Source: JAAAPF01 sp046541805 (GTDB lineage Bacteria > Pseudomonadota > Alphaproteobacteria > Geminicoccales > Geminicoccaceae). From it: a stretch of DNA of 5,839 nt. Each line of letters begins with the position of its first letter. Position 1 is the stretch's first letter. The DNA lies in the NCBI GenBank assembly GCA_046541805.1, contig JBKHCM010000158.1:1-5839 (forward strand), written 5' to 3'. The translations under genes and the position numbers were made by a program. Below are positions 1 through 5,143 of this stretch, one piece after another. The notes under the pieces were generated by a model. The model did not search any database. It worked only from the letters and a program-made list of their open reading frames with translations, and was not told the DNA's origin.

Positions 1-642
1 GAGCTGCCCTGCCGGCTTTTGGGCGTCCACGACGGCGTCGTGCCCGACACCCAGGTCAGCCGCCTCCTCGGCCTCGCGCACCGCTGGAACCACGAGCGCG
101 GCTGCTTCGAGCCGGTGAGCGACACGACCGGGCGCAGCTCCGATCCGCGCGTCTGGATCGCGGGCGACGCCGGCGGCGTCGAGGGCGAGGAGACGGCCGC
201 GGCGCGCGGCGCGCTCGCCGCCGTCGCCATCGCGGTCGAACTCGGCCGGCTCGCCGGGCCGAACGCGGTGATGGCGCCCAAGCCCCTGGCGCTGCGGCGC
301 CGTCGCGGGCAGGCGGCGCGGCGCTTTCTCGATCGCCTCTATGCGCCGACCCTCGGCGCCGCCGTGCCGGCGGACGACACCATCGTCTGCCGCTGCGAGG
401 CGGTGACGGCGGGGGCGATCCGCGCCGCCATCCGCGCCGGGGCCGCCGGGCCCAATCGGGTCAAGGCCTTCACCCGCTGCGGCATGGGGCCGTGCCAGGG
501 GCGGCTGTGCGGGCTCACGCTCACCCGCCTCGTCGCCGCCGAGACGGGCCGCGCGCCCGAGGCGGTCGGCGCCCTCGGCGTGCGCCCGCCGCTCAAGCCG
601 GTCCTGCTCGGTGACCTGGTTGCGCCGGAGCCGGCGGAGTGA
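1..642 (+). CDS. FAD-dependent oxidoreductase with C-terminal BFD-like [2Fe-2S] domain (opine oxidase A / HcnB-like), 5'-partial
   Basis: The reading frame is open from the first base to TGA at 640-642, giving 213 visible residues. The N-terminal half and its Rossmann nucleotide-binding site lie outside the window. Visible residues 9-17 (VHDGVVPDT) and 51-60 (VWIAGDAGGV) match the closing part of the FAD/NAD fold in HcnB/OoxA-type flavoproteins. Residues 127-172 form a BFD-like [2Fe-2S] domain: C130-x-C132, then C160-GMGP-C165, with a further Cys at 170. In this family the subunit works with a second FAD protein and a small ferredoxin to oxidise opines, hydroxyproline-like compounds or glycine at the membrane or in the cytosol; the substrate cannot be read from this piece. 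A truncated peptide-transporter ATPase follows 39 bases later, as expected for a catabolic cluster with its own uptake system. No frame damage is visible. The family call is firm and the substrate unknown. Confidence 0.85.
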   Translation, partial: ELPCRLLGVHDGVVPDTQVSRLLGLAHRWNHERGCFEPVSDTTGRSSDPRVWIAGDAGGVEGEETAAARGALAAVAIAVELGRLAGPNAVMAPKPLALRRRRGQAARRFLDRLYAPTLGAAVPADDTIVCRCEAVTAGAIRAAIRAGAAGPNRVKAFTRCGMGPCQGRLCGLTLTRLVAAETGRAPEAVGALGVRPPLKPVLLGDLVAPEPAE

Positions 643-681
643 CGCCCGAGCGGGTCACCAATCCGAGCACGTCCGCGGCGC

Positions 682-825
682 GTGAGGAGCCGCGTCGCAA
701 CCCCCGTCGTCGCCGTCGGCAACCTCACCACCTCGTTGCGCGTCGACGGCGTCGGGCGGCCGGTGGTGCGCGAGGTCGGCTTCGACATCGCCCCGCGCCA
801 GACGCTGGCCGCCGTCATCGCCTAG
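682..825 (+). pseudogene. Truncated oligopeptide/dipeptide ABC transporter ATPase (N-terminal 47 codons only)
   Basis: From a GTG at 682 the frame reads 47 codons and ends at TAG 823-825, exactly at the left edge of the insertion sequence. Residues 12-47 (VGNLTTSLRVDG, then RPVVREVGFDIAPRQTLAAVIA) match the opening of DppD/OppD-type ATPases, in which this stretch leads into the Walker A loop GESGSGKS. The Walker A loop and everything after it (Q-loop, signature, Walker B) are missing. The protein would normally power a peptide or opine permease in the inner membrane; this stump cannot bind ATP. No clear Shine-Dalgarno sequence precedes the GTG, so translation from it is uncertain, and no in-frame ATG is available back to the stop of the upstream gene. 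The identification rests on the short but characteristic N-terminal motif. Confidence 0.7.
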
Positions 826-838
826 GCCGTGTGGACCT
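825..838 (+). repeat. IS left terminal inverted repeat
   Basis: GGCCGTGTGGACCT pairs with the reverse complement of the other end, GGCCGTGGTGACAT. The first seven bases match perfectly, and 11 of 14 match overall. It adjoins TA/CTAG at 822-825. Confidence 0.75.
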
Positions 839-839
839 T

Positions 840-1542
840 CTACCGAAGGAGGATGTAGGCCACGGCGAGATGAACGAAGGCGAGATAGCGGCGGGCGAGC
901 TTGTCGAAGCGCCTGAAGACGCGGCGGACGTGCTTCAGCTTGCCGAACAGGCATTCGATTCGGGCGCGTTCCTTGTAGAGGGACCAGTCGGTCGGGCGCG
1001 GGTCGGAGCGGACCGGATGCGGTGGGATGACCGGCACGGCCCCTTGCGCGATGATCCAAGCGAGGATGGCGTCGCTGTCGTCGGCGCGATCGCCGATCAC
1101 CGCCCGGGTGGCGCCCATCGCGACCGTGTCGAGCAGGGCGAGGGCTATGGGGGCGTCGCCCGCCTGGCCGGCGGTCAGCGCGAAGCGAAGCGGGTTGCCG
1201 AGGCTGTCGGCGAGGCCGTGCAGCTTCGTGGAGAATCCGCCCCGTGACCGTCCAAGGCTTTGGTCGCCTTCGCTTTTTTGGCGGCGGCGGCGCTGCTGTG
1301 CGCGCGCACCACGGTGCTGTCGAGCATCAGCCACTCGAGATCGCCGTCGGCGGCGAGACGGTCCATCAGCCGCTGCCAGACGCCTTTCTCCTGCCAGCGG
1401 GCGAACCGCTTGTCGATGCTGTTCCATGGGCCGAACTCGGCCGGCAGCAGCCGCCACGGCGCCCCGGAACGGGCCATCCAGAGCACCGCCTCGACGAACC
1501 CCCGCGTCGCCCTGCCACCTCCGACAACCCGGTGTCAGTCAT
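840..1542 (-). pseudogene. IS5-family DDE transposase, two-frame, with damaged N-terminus
   Basis: This is the cut-and-paste transposase of the IS. A likely original start is ATG at 1542 (MTDTGLSE). The reading then breaks, and the conserved sequence resumes in another frame at about 1508 with FVEAVLWMARSGAPWR. This implies loss of roughly 20 codons plus a frame change. The first frame carries the first catalytic Asp (LDSTVVRAH) and runs into an A6 run (1274-1279). The second frame, one base back, continues as GRSRGGFSTKLHG and holds the second Asp (VIGDRADDSD). It also holds a perfect Y-(2)-R-(3)-E-(6)-K signature (YKERARIECLFGKLK) with the catalytic Glu, and ends at TAG 840-842. The two-frame layout is normal for IS427-type elements, which use frameshifting; the N-terminal damage is not. 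All three DDE residues survive, but the helix-turn-helix end is lost, so the protein is probably inactive. Confidence 0.8.
1274..1279 (-). promoter_or_regulatory. A6 slippage site joining the two transposase frames
   Basis: On the - strand the coding sequence contains GCC AAA AAA GCG. A -1 shift here (or addition of one A to the mRNA) joins the upstream frame (AAAAKK) to the downstream frame (SEGDQSLGRSRG), restoring a normal IS5-family core. In this register the P-site Lys codon would re-pair with CAA rather than AAA, so transcriptional slippage on the A run is at least as plausible as ribosomal slippage. Confidence 0.55.
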
Positions 1543-1600
1543 CTTCCGGACAGCCTTTCTCGACGCATATCAGAGGCTTCGGAACGCGAATTCATGCTTA

Positions 1601-1614
1601 ATGTCACCACGGCC
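1601..1614 (-). repeat. IS right terminal inverted repeat
   Basis: Read on the - strand it is GGCCGTGGTGACAT, matching the left end at 11 of 14 positions. It is followed outward by TA/CTAG at 1614-1617, which mirrors the left flank. Confidence 0.75.
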
Positions 1615-1649
1615 TAGGGCTGAACGAGCGCTCGGCCCGGGCGGTGCCG

Positions 1650-1678
1650 GCTATCGCCCGCATATCGCCTGCGATAGC
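1650..1678. promoter_or_regulatory. Perfect 8-bp palindrome, candidate operator upstream of rpiR-like gene
   Basis: GCTATCGC at 1650-1657 and GCGATAGC at 1671-1678 are perfect inverted repeats separated by 13 bases. A third ATCGC copy lies between them, and with the right half it makes a nested 6-bp palindrome with a 2-base centre. The site ends 37 bases before the ATG of the RpiR-type gene. There is no T-tract, so a terminator is unlikely. Operator function is inferred from position and symmetry only. Confidence 0.35.
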
Positions 1679-1714
1679 TAACCCGTTACGGCGTCGCGGC
1701 GATGAAACGGGCAG

Positions 1715-2308
1715 ATGATGGCCTCGGGTTCCAGCCTGTCACAGCGCATCCTCGAGCACTACGACGCGGTGCCGCGCGGCGAGCGCCGGCTGGCCGACCT
1801 CCTGCTCGCCCAGCCCGCGGCCGTGCGGCACCACTCCGCCACCGAGCTCGCCGCCCGGGTCGGAGTCTCCAAGGCGACGGCGGCGCGCCTGTTTCGCCGG
1901 CTCGGCTATCCAAGCTTTCGCGCCGCCCGCTTCGAGGCGCGCGGGGCGGTGCCGACGGAGACGGCCGGGGTGCCGGCGACGGATCTGGGCGCGCATCTGG
2001 AGGCCGACGTCCAGAACCTCGTGAAGACCATCGAGCACCAGCGCTCCGACACCCTCGCCCGCGCGCTCAGAGCCCTCGCCCACGTCGCCCGCGCCTTCTT
2101 GATCCGCGTGCGGCCCGACATCCGCATGCTGCCGATCGGCGGGCCTCGACAAGCTATGCCCGAGCCGGCGGGTCGGTGCCGAAGCGCGGCAAAAAGCTGG
2201 GCCGGGCCTTCGCCAGCACGTCGGCCATGGCGTCCTCCAGACGTGCGCGATTTGTGTTCGCTGCGCCGCCCCGCCCAACCCGTCAACCCCGAAACCCGCC
2301 CGCCCTGA
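1715..2308 (+). pseudogene. RpiR/MurR-type transcriptional regulator, N-terminal HTH intact, SIS domain deleted and truncated
   Basis: The start is ATG 1715 (a second ATG follows at 1718); no strong ribosome-binding site is visible. Residues 1-77 form a typical RpiR DNA-binding domain: SQRILEHYDAVPRGERRLADLL, then the helix-turn-helix SATELAARVGVSKATAARLFRRLGYPSF at 41-68. Residues 96-122 match the linker that leads to the sugar-isomerase (SIS) ligand domain. After LAHVAR (about residue 126) some 16-18 residues of the first SIS strand and helix seem to be missing in frame, and the sequence resumes with RVRPDIRMLPIGG. From about residue 155 (near base 2176) family likeness ends; the rest of the frame, to TGA at 2306-2308, is low-complexity Arg/Pro-rich sequence that looks non-coding. 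RpiR proteins control catabolic genes through a ligand bound by SIS, so this copy could at most bind DNA without sensing. It probably once regulated the adjacent oxidase/transporter cluster. Confidence 0.75.
2269..2305 (-). other. G-quadruplex-type tract (seven G runs on the - strand)
   Basis: The + strand has seven runs of at least three C within 37 bases (2269-2272, 2274-2276, 2279-2281, 2287-2290, 2295-2297, 2299-2301, 2303-2305), with loops of 1, 2, 5, 4, 1 and 1 bases. The - strand therefore meets the G3+N1-7 quadruplex rule several times over. It lies in non-conserved sequence between the two convergent gene remnants. Folding in the cell is unproven. Confidence 0.5.
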
Positions 2309-2333
2309 GGGTTCCGGAGCGGCCATTTTCGGA

Positions 2334-2580
2334 TTAGGGGATAAGATCTAAGCGCTTGAAATCGATCGGCGGCCGGCGGCTGAAGTGCTTGCCGAGGGCG
2401 ACGACCGCCGTGATGTCGGCGCGGCTGAGGTTGAAGACGTCGGCCACCAGCGGGATCGCCCGCGCGTCGACATAGCCGTAGGTGGCGACGGGCGCGTGGA
2501 GCGCGGGCAACAGCACCCTCACCCGCGCTCCACGGCTCCAAGAGGCTGCGAGCCGCCCCCTCGTCCCAGCTCGGCATCAT
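2334..2580 (-). pseudogene. fdsG: NAD-linked formate dehydrogenase gamma subunit (FdsG-like), frameshifted and truncated
   Basis: The start is ATG 2580 or the adjoining ATG at 2577, with GGAGG at 2591-2587 and a 6-base spacer. The frame opens MMPSWDEGAARSLLEPWSAGEG. One extra base (or two missing) near 2514 moves the conserved sequence to the next frame: LLPALHAPVATYGYVDARAI, then PLVADVFNLSRADITAVV. This is the N-terminal helical half of FdsG/NuoE-type subunits. After about residue 65 the likeness fades (ALGKHFSRRPPIDFKRLDLIP), and a TAA at 2336-2334 ends it near 80 residues, against about 150 in the family. The thioredoxin-like [2Fe-2S] half with its four Cys ligands is gone, as are the fdsB and fdsA genes that normally follow. 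The gene sits 84 bases after the dimethylglycine dehydrogenase on the same strand, so formate removal was probably part of the same operon. It is non-functional here. Confidence 0.7.
2495..2534. repeat. Perfect 13-bp inverted repeat inside the fdsG remnant
   Basis: CGTGGAGCGCGGG (2495-2507) and CCCGCGCTCCACG (2522-2534) are exact reverse complements around a 14-base loop. The fdsG frameshift, near 2514, lies in that loop. There is no T-tract on either side. The stem could form a strong mRNA hairpin, or could mark a template-switch mutation. Confidence 0.8.
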
Positions 2581-2586
2581 CGTCAG

Positions 2587-2591
2587 CCTCC
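2587..2591 (-). promoter_or_regulatory. Ribosome-binding site of the fdsG remnant
   Basis: GGAGG on the - strand lies six bases before ATG 2580. It fixes the original fdsG start and shows that the remnant begins as a properly equipped operon gene, not as a chance open frame. Confidence 0.6.
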
Positions 2592-2664
2592 ACGCCGGCT
2601 CTGACGGCCGACTTGCGTTCAGTCCAACGGATGTCGCAGGGCAGCACAACCCCTTTGGAACTGT

Positions 2665-5100
2665 TCAAGCTCGAAGCCGCGCGTTCTCCGGATCGAACGG
2701 ACTCTCGCCCACCACGGTCGCGGTGCAGGTCGTGCCCAGCACGTCCATCGCGAATTCGTGACCTGGGACCGCGAGCTCCGGGCGCACCATCGCCAGCGCC
2801 AGCGACTTGCCGAGGCGGAAGCCGTAAGCGCCGCTGGTGGCGCGCCCGACCAGCTCACCGTCGAGGTAGATCGGGTTGTTGCCCAAGGGATCGGCGTCGT
2901 TGTGGCCGCGCACCTCGAGGGTGGCGAAGGCGTTCGCGAAGCCGCGCTCCCGCCAGGCCAAGAGCGCGTCGCGGCCGACGAAATCACCCTTCTCCGGCCG
3001 CACGAACCGGTCGAGCCCCGATTCCAGCGCCGCGTATTCGATCGAGAGTTCGGCGCCGACCATGCGGTAGGACTTCTCGATCCGCATCGCGTCCATCGCC
3101 CGCATGCCGAAGGGCGCGATCCCCAAATCCTGCCCCGCCGCCATCAGCGCGTCGAAGATGTGGTTTTGGTACTCGATGCCGTGATGGATCTCGAAGCCCA
3201 GCTCGCCCACGAAGTTGACGCGCAACAGCCGCGCCGGCGCCAGCCCGATCGTCGTGTCCTTGCCGGTCAGCCAGGGGAAGGCGTCGGTGGAGAGATCGCA
3301 GCCGGCGACCCGCTCCAAGAGCGCCCGGCTGTTGGGTCCGGCGACGACCAGCACACCCATCGATGTGGTGAGGTCCGCCATCTCGACCGAGCCGTCGCGC
3401 GGCAGATGGCGGCGCAGCCAGTCGTGGTCGAGACGCTGCCAGCCGCCGGCGGAGACCAGGTAGTAGCTGTCCGCCGCCTCGCGGAAGATCGTGAACTCCG
3501 AGTGCACGCCGCCGCGCGCCGTCAGCGCATGGGCGAGCGCGATGCGCCCGTCTCTGGCCGGCAGCGTGTTGGCGACGAGGTGGTCGAGGAAATCGCGCGC
3601 GCCCGGGCCCGCGATCCGCGCCTTGGCGAAGGCGGTCATGTCGAGAAGGCCCACGTTCTCGTGCACGTTCTGGCACTCGCGGCCGACATGCTCGAACCAC
3701 TTGGACCGCCGGAACGACCAGTGGTCCTCGCGCGGCGTGCCCGCGGGCGCGAACCAGTTCGGCCGCTCCCAGCCGAACTTCTGCCCGAAGACCGCACCCA
3801 GCTCCTTCATCCGGCCGTAGCAGGGTGCCGTCCGCAGCGGCCGCGCCGCCGGGCGCTCCTCGTCGGGGTAGTGGATCGTGAAGACGTTGGCGTAGGCTTC
3901 CTCGTTCTTCTCTTTGAGGTAAGCCTTCGACGCGTAGTCGCCGAAGCGGCGCGGATCGACGCCGAGCATGTCGATGCTGGGCTCGCCCTCGACGATCCAG
4001 TTCGCCAGCTGCCAGCCCGCACCGCCGGCGGCGGTGATGCCGAAGCTGTGGCCCTCATTGAGCCAGAAGTTCCGCTTGCCCCAGGCCGGGCCGATGATCG
4101 GGCTGCCGTCCGGGGTGTAGGCGATCGCGCCGTTGTAGACCTGCTTGATGCCGGCCTCGGCGAAGATCGGCACCCGGCGCATCGCACTCTCGATGTGCGG
4201 GGTGAGCCGGTCGAGATCCTCCTGGAAGAGCTCGTACTCGCTCTCCGGGTGGGGCCCGTCGACGTAGCAGGCGGGCGCGCCGACCTCGTAGGGGCCGAGG
4301 ATCAGCCCGCCGTTCTCCTCGCGCATGTACCAAGAGCCGTCGCTCTCGCGCAGCACGCCCATCTCGGGCAGGCCCTGGCGTTTGCGCTCGAGGATCGCCG
4401 GGTGCGGCTCGCTCACGATGTACTGGTGCTCGACCGGCATCACCGGCACGTCGAGACCCACCATCGCCCCGGTCTGGCGCGCGAAGTTGCCGGTGGCCGA
4501 GACGACGTGCTCACAAGCGATCTCGCCCTTGTCGGTGGTGACCACCCACTCGCCGTTGGCTTTTTGGCGGATCGCCGTCACCGCGGTCTGGCGGTAGATC
4601 TCGGCACCCCGGGCGCGGGCGCCGATGGCGAGCGCCTGGGTGAGGTCGGCGGGCTGGACGTAGCCGTCCTCGGGATGGCGGATAGCGCCGATGAGCCCGT
4701 CGGTGACGCACAAGGGCCAGATCTCCTGCACCTCCTCGGGGGTGAGGAAGTCCACCTGCACGCCGATGGTGCGCGCGACCCCGGCGTACTGGTGGTACTC
4801 GTCCATGCGGTCGCGGGTGGTGGCGAGGCGGATGTTGGAGACGCGGCGCAAGCCCACGTGCTGGCCGGTCTCCTGCTCGAGCTCGCCGTAGAGCTTCACC
4901 GAGTATTTGTGGATCTGGCCCACCGAGTAGCTCATGTTGAAGAGCGGTAGGAGCCCGGCGGCGTGCCAAGTCGAGCCGGAGGTCAGCTCCTTGCGCTCGA
5001 TCAGCACCACGTCCGACCAGCCCTTCTTGGCGAGGTGGTAGAGCGTCGACACGCCGACCACACCGCCGCCGATCACCACGACCCGTGCGTGATCCTTCAT
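2665..5100 (-). CDS. FAD- and folate-dependent dimethylglycine/sarcosine dehydrogenase (DAO + GcvT fusion)
   Basis: This 811-residue protein oxidises an N-methyl group of dimethylglycine or sarcosine and passes the one-carbon unit to tetrahydrofolate, giving 5,10-methylene-THF; electrons usually go to ETF. The N-terminal DAO domain (about 5-370) has the dinucleotide fold VVVIGGGVVGVSTLYHLA at 7-24. It also has SGSTWHAAGL at 41-50, whose His46 corresponds to the covalent FAD ligand of the DMGDH family. A linker (about 371-425) leads to a glycine-cleavage T-protein domain (about 426-700, with FGMRAMDAMRIEKSYRM and LESGLDRFV) and a T-protein C-terminal barrel (about 720-805). Length and domain order fit the family. 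The ATG is preceded by GGAGG at 5110-5106 with a 5-base spacer. It begins 43 bases after an MTHFR-like gene and is followed by the fdsG remnant. No damage is visible. Dimethylglycine versus sarcosine (or a related N-methyl amine) cannot be decided from sequence. Confidence 0.92.
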   Translation of the reverse strand: MKDHARVVVIGGGVVGVSTLYHLAKKGWSDVVLIERKELTSGSTWHAAGLLPLFNMSYSVGQIHKYSVKLYGELEQETGQHVGLRRVSNIRLATTRDRMDEYHQYAGVARTIGVQVDFLTPEEVQEIWPLCVTDGLIGAIRHPEDGYVQPADLTQALAIGARARGAEIYRQTAVTAIRQKANGEWVVTTDKGEIACEHVVSATGNFARQTGAMVGLDVPVMPVEHQYIVSEPHPAILERKRQGLPEMGVLRESDGSWYMREENGGLILGPYEVGAPACYVDGPHPESEYELFQEDLDRLTPHIESAMRRVPIFAEAGIKQVYNGAIAYTPDGSPIIGPAWGKRNFWLNEGHSFGITAAGGAGWQLANWIVEGEPSIDMLGVDPRRFGDYASKAYLKEKNEEAYANVFTIHYPDEERPAARPLRTAPCYGRMKELGAVFGQKFGWERPNWFAPAGTPREDHWSFRRSKWFEHVGRECQNVHENVGLLDMTAFAKARIAGPGARDFLDHLVANTLPARDGRIALAHALTARGGVHSEFTIFREAADSYYLVSAGGWQRLDHDWLRRHLPRDGSVEMADLTTSMGVLVVAGPNSRALLERVAGCDLSTDAFPWLTGKDTTIGLAPARLLRVNFVGELGFEIHHGIEYQNHIFDALMAAGQDLGIAPFGMRAMDAMRIEKSYRMVGAELSIEYAALESGLDRFVRPEKGDFVGRDALLAWRERGFANAFATLEVRGHNDADPLGNNPIYLDGELVGRATSGAYGFRLGKSLALAMVRPELAVPGHEFAMDVLGTTCTATVVGESPFDPENARLRA

Positions 5101-5105
5101 CGCCC

Positions 5106-5110
5106 CCTCC
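5106..5110 (-). promoter_or_regulatory. Ribosome-binding site of the dimethylglycine dehydrogenase gene
   Basis: GGAGG lies five bases upstream of ATG 5100 on the - strand. It supports that start over internal ones, and so the N-terminal residues needed for the FAD fold. Confidence 0.7.
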
Positions 5111-5125
5111 TTCGCGTCGTCGAAA

Positions 5126-5140
5126 GCGGCCCGCGGCCGC
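5126..5140. repeat. Small GC hairpin in the MTHFR-DMGDH gap
   Basis: GCGGCC and GGCCGC flank a 3-base loop, just after the stop of the MTHFR-like gene. There is no T run, so it is unlikely to terminate transcription. It could stabilise the upstream mRNA end, but in such GC-rich DNA it may be chance. Confidence 0.3.
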
Positions 5141-5143
5141 GCC

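Larger units (their letters stand above)
825..1614 (-). mobile_element. IS5-family (IS427-like) insertion sequence, about 790 bp, degenerate
   Basis: The element is bounded by imperfect inverted repeats (825-838 and 1601-1614, 11 of 14 matching) and flanked on both sides by CTAG (822-825 and 1614-1617). If the duplicated target is TA, the element is 825-1614; if it is CTAG, it is 826-1613. Both are known target patterns for this IS group. The only gene inside is a two-frame DDE transposase on the - strand. The element lies against the 3' end of the truncated ABC ATPase. It is probably somewhat shorter than an intact relative, because the transposase N-terminal region appears to have lost about 60-70 bases. 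Transposition would need a transposase supplied in trans. Confidence 0.85.

Noticed and set aside
639..1247. A + strand open frame running from the oxidoreductase stop across the ATPase stump into the IS.
   Set aside because: Its frame is not that of the ATPase fragment, and it reads antisense through the transposase. Its composition is Arg-rich with no motifs.
822..1617. Matching CTAG flanks as proof that one IS insertion destroyed the ATPase.
   Set aside because: CTAG/TA is the preferred target of this IS group, and the right flank does not continue the ATPase, so the flanks could come from separate insertions followed by recombination.
1702..2337. An alternative + strand frame starting 13 bases before the RpiR start.
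   Set aside because: It is Arg/Pro-rich, whereas the 1715 frame carries a clear RpiR helix-turn-helix.
1906..2649. A 247-codon - strand open frame covering fdsG and the rpiR remnant.
   Set aside because: Only its first 22 or so residues from ATG 2580 match FdsG. The rest is the wrong frame for fdsG and antisense to rpiR.
2758..4950. A 730-codon open frame on the + strand opposite the dimethylglycine dehydrogenase.
   Set aside because: It is antisense to a gene with clear domains, is Arg/Ala/Asp/Val-rich with no family motif, and is expected from G/C third-position bias. No ribosome-binding site was seen.
5126..5140. Hairpin between the MTHFR-like and dehydrogenase genes as a terminator.
   Set aside because: The stem is short, there is no T-tract, and the close same-strand spacing favours co-transcription.
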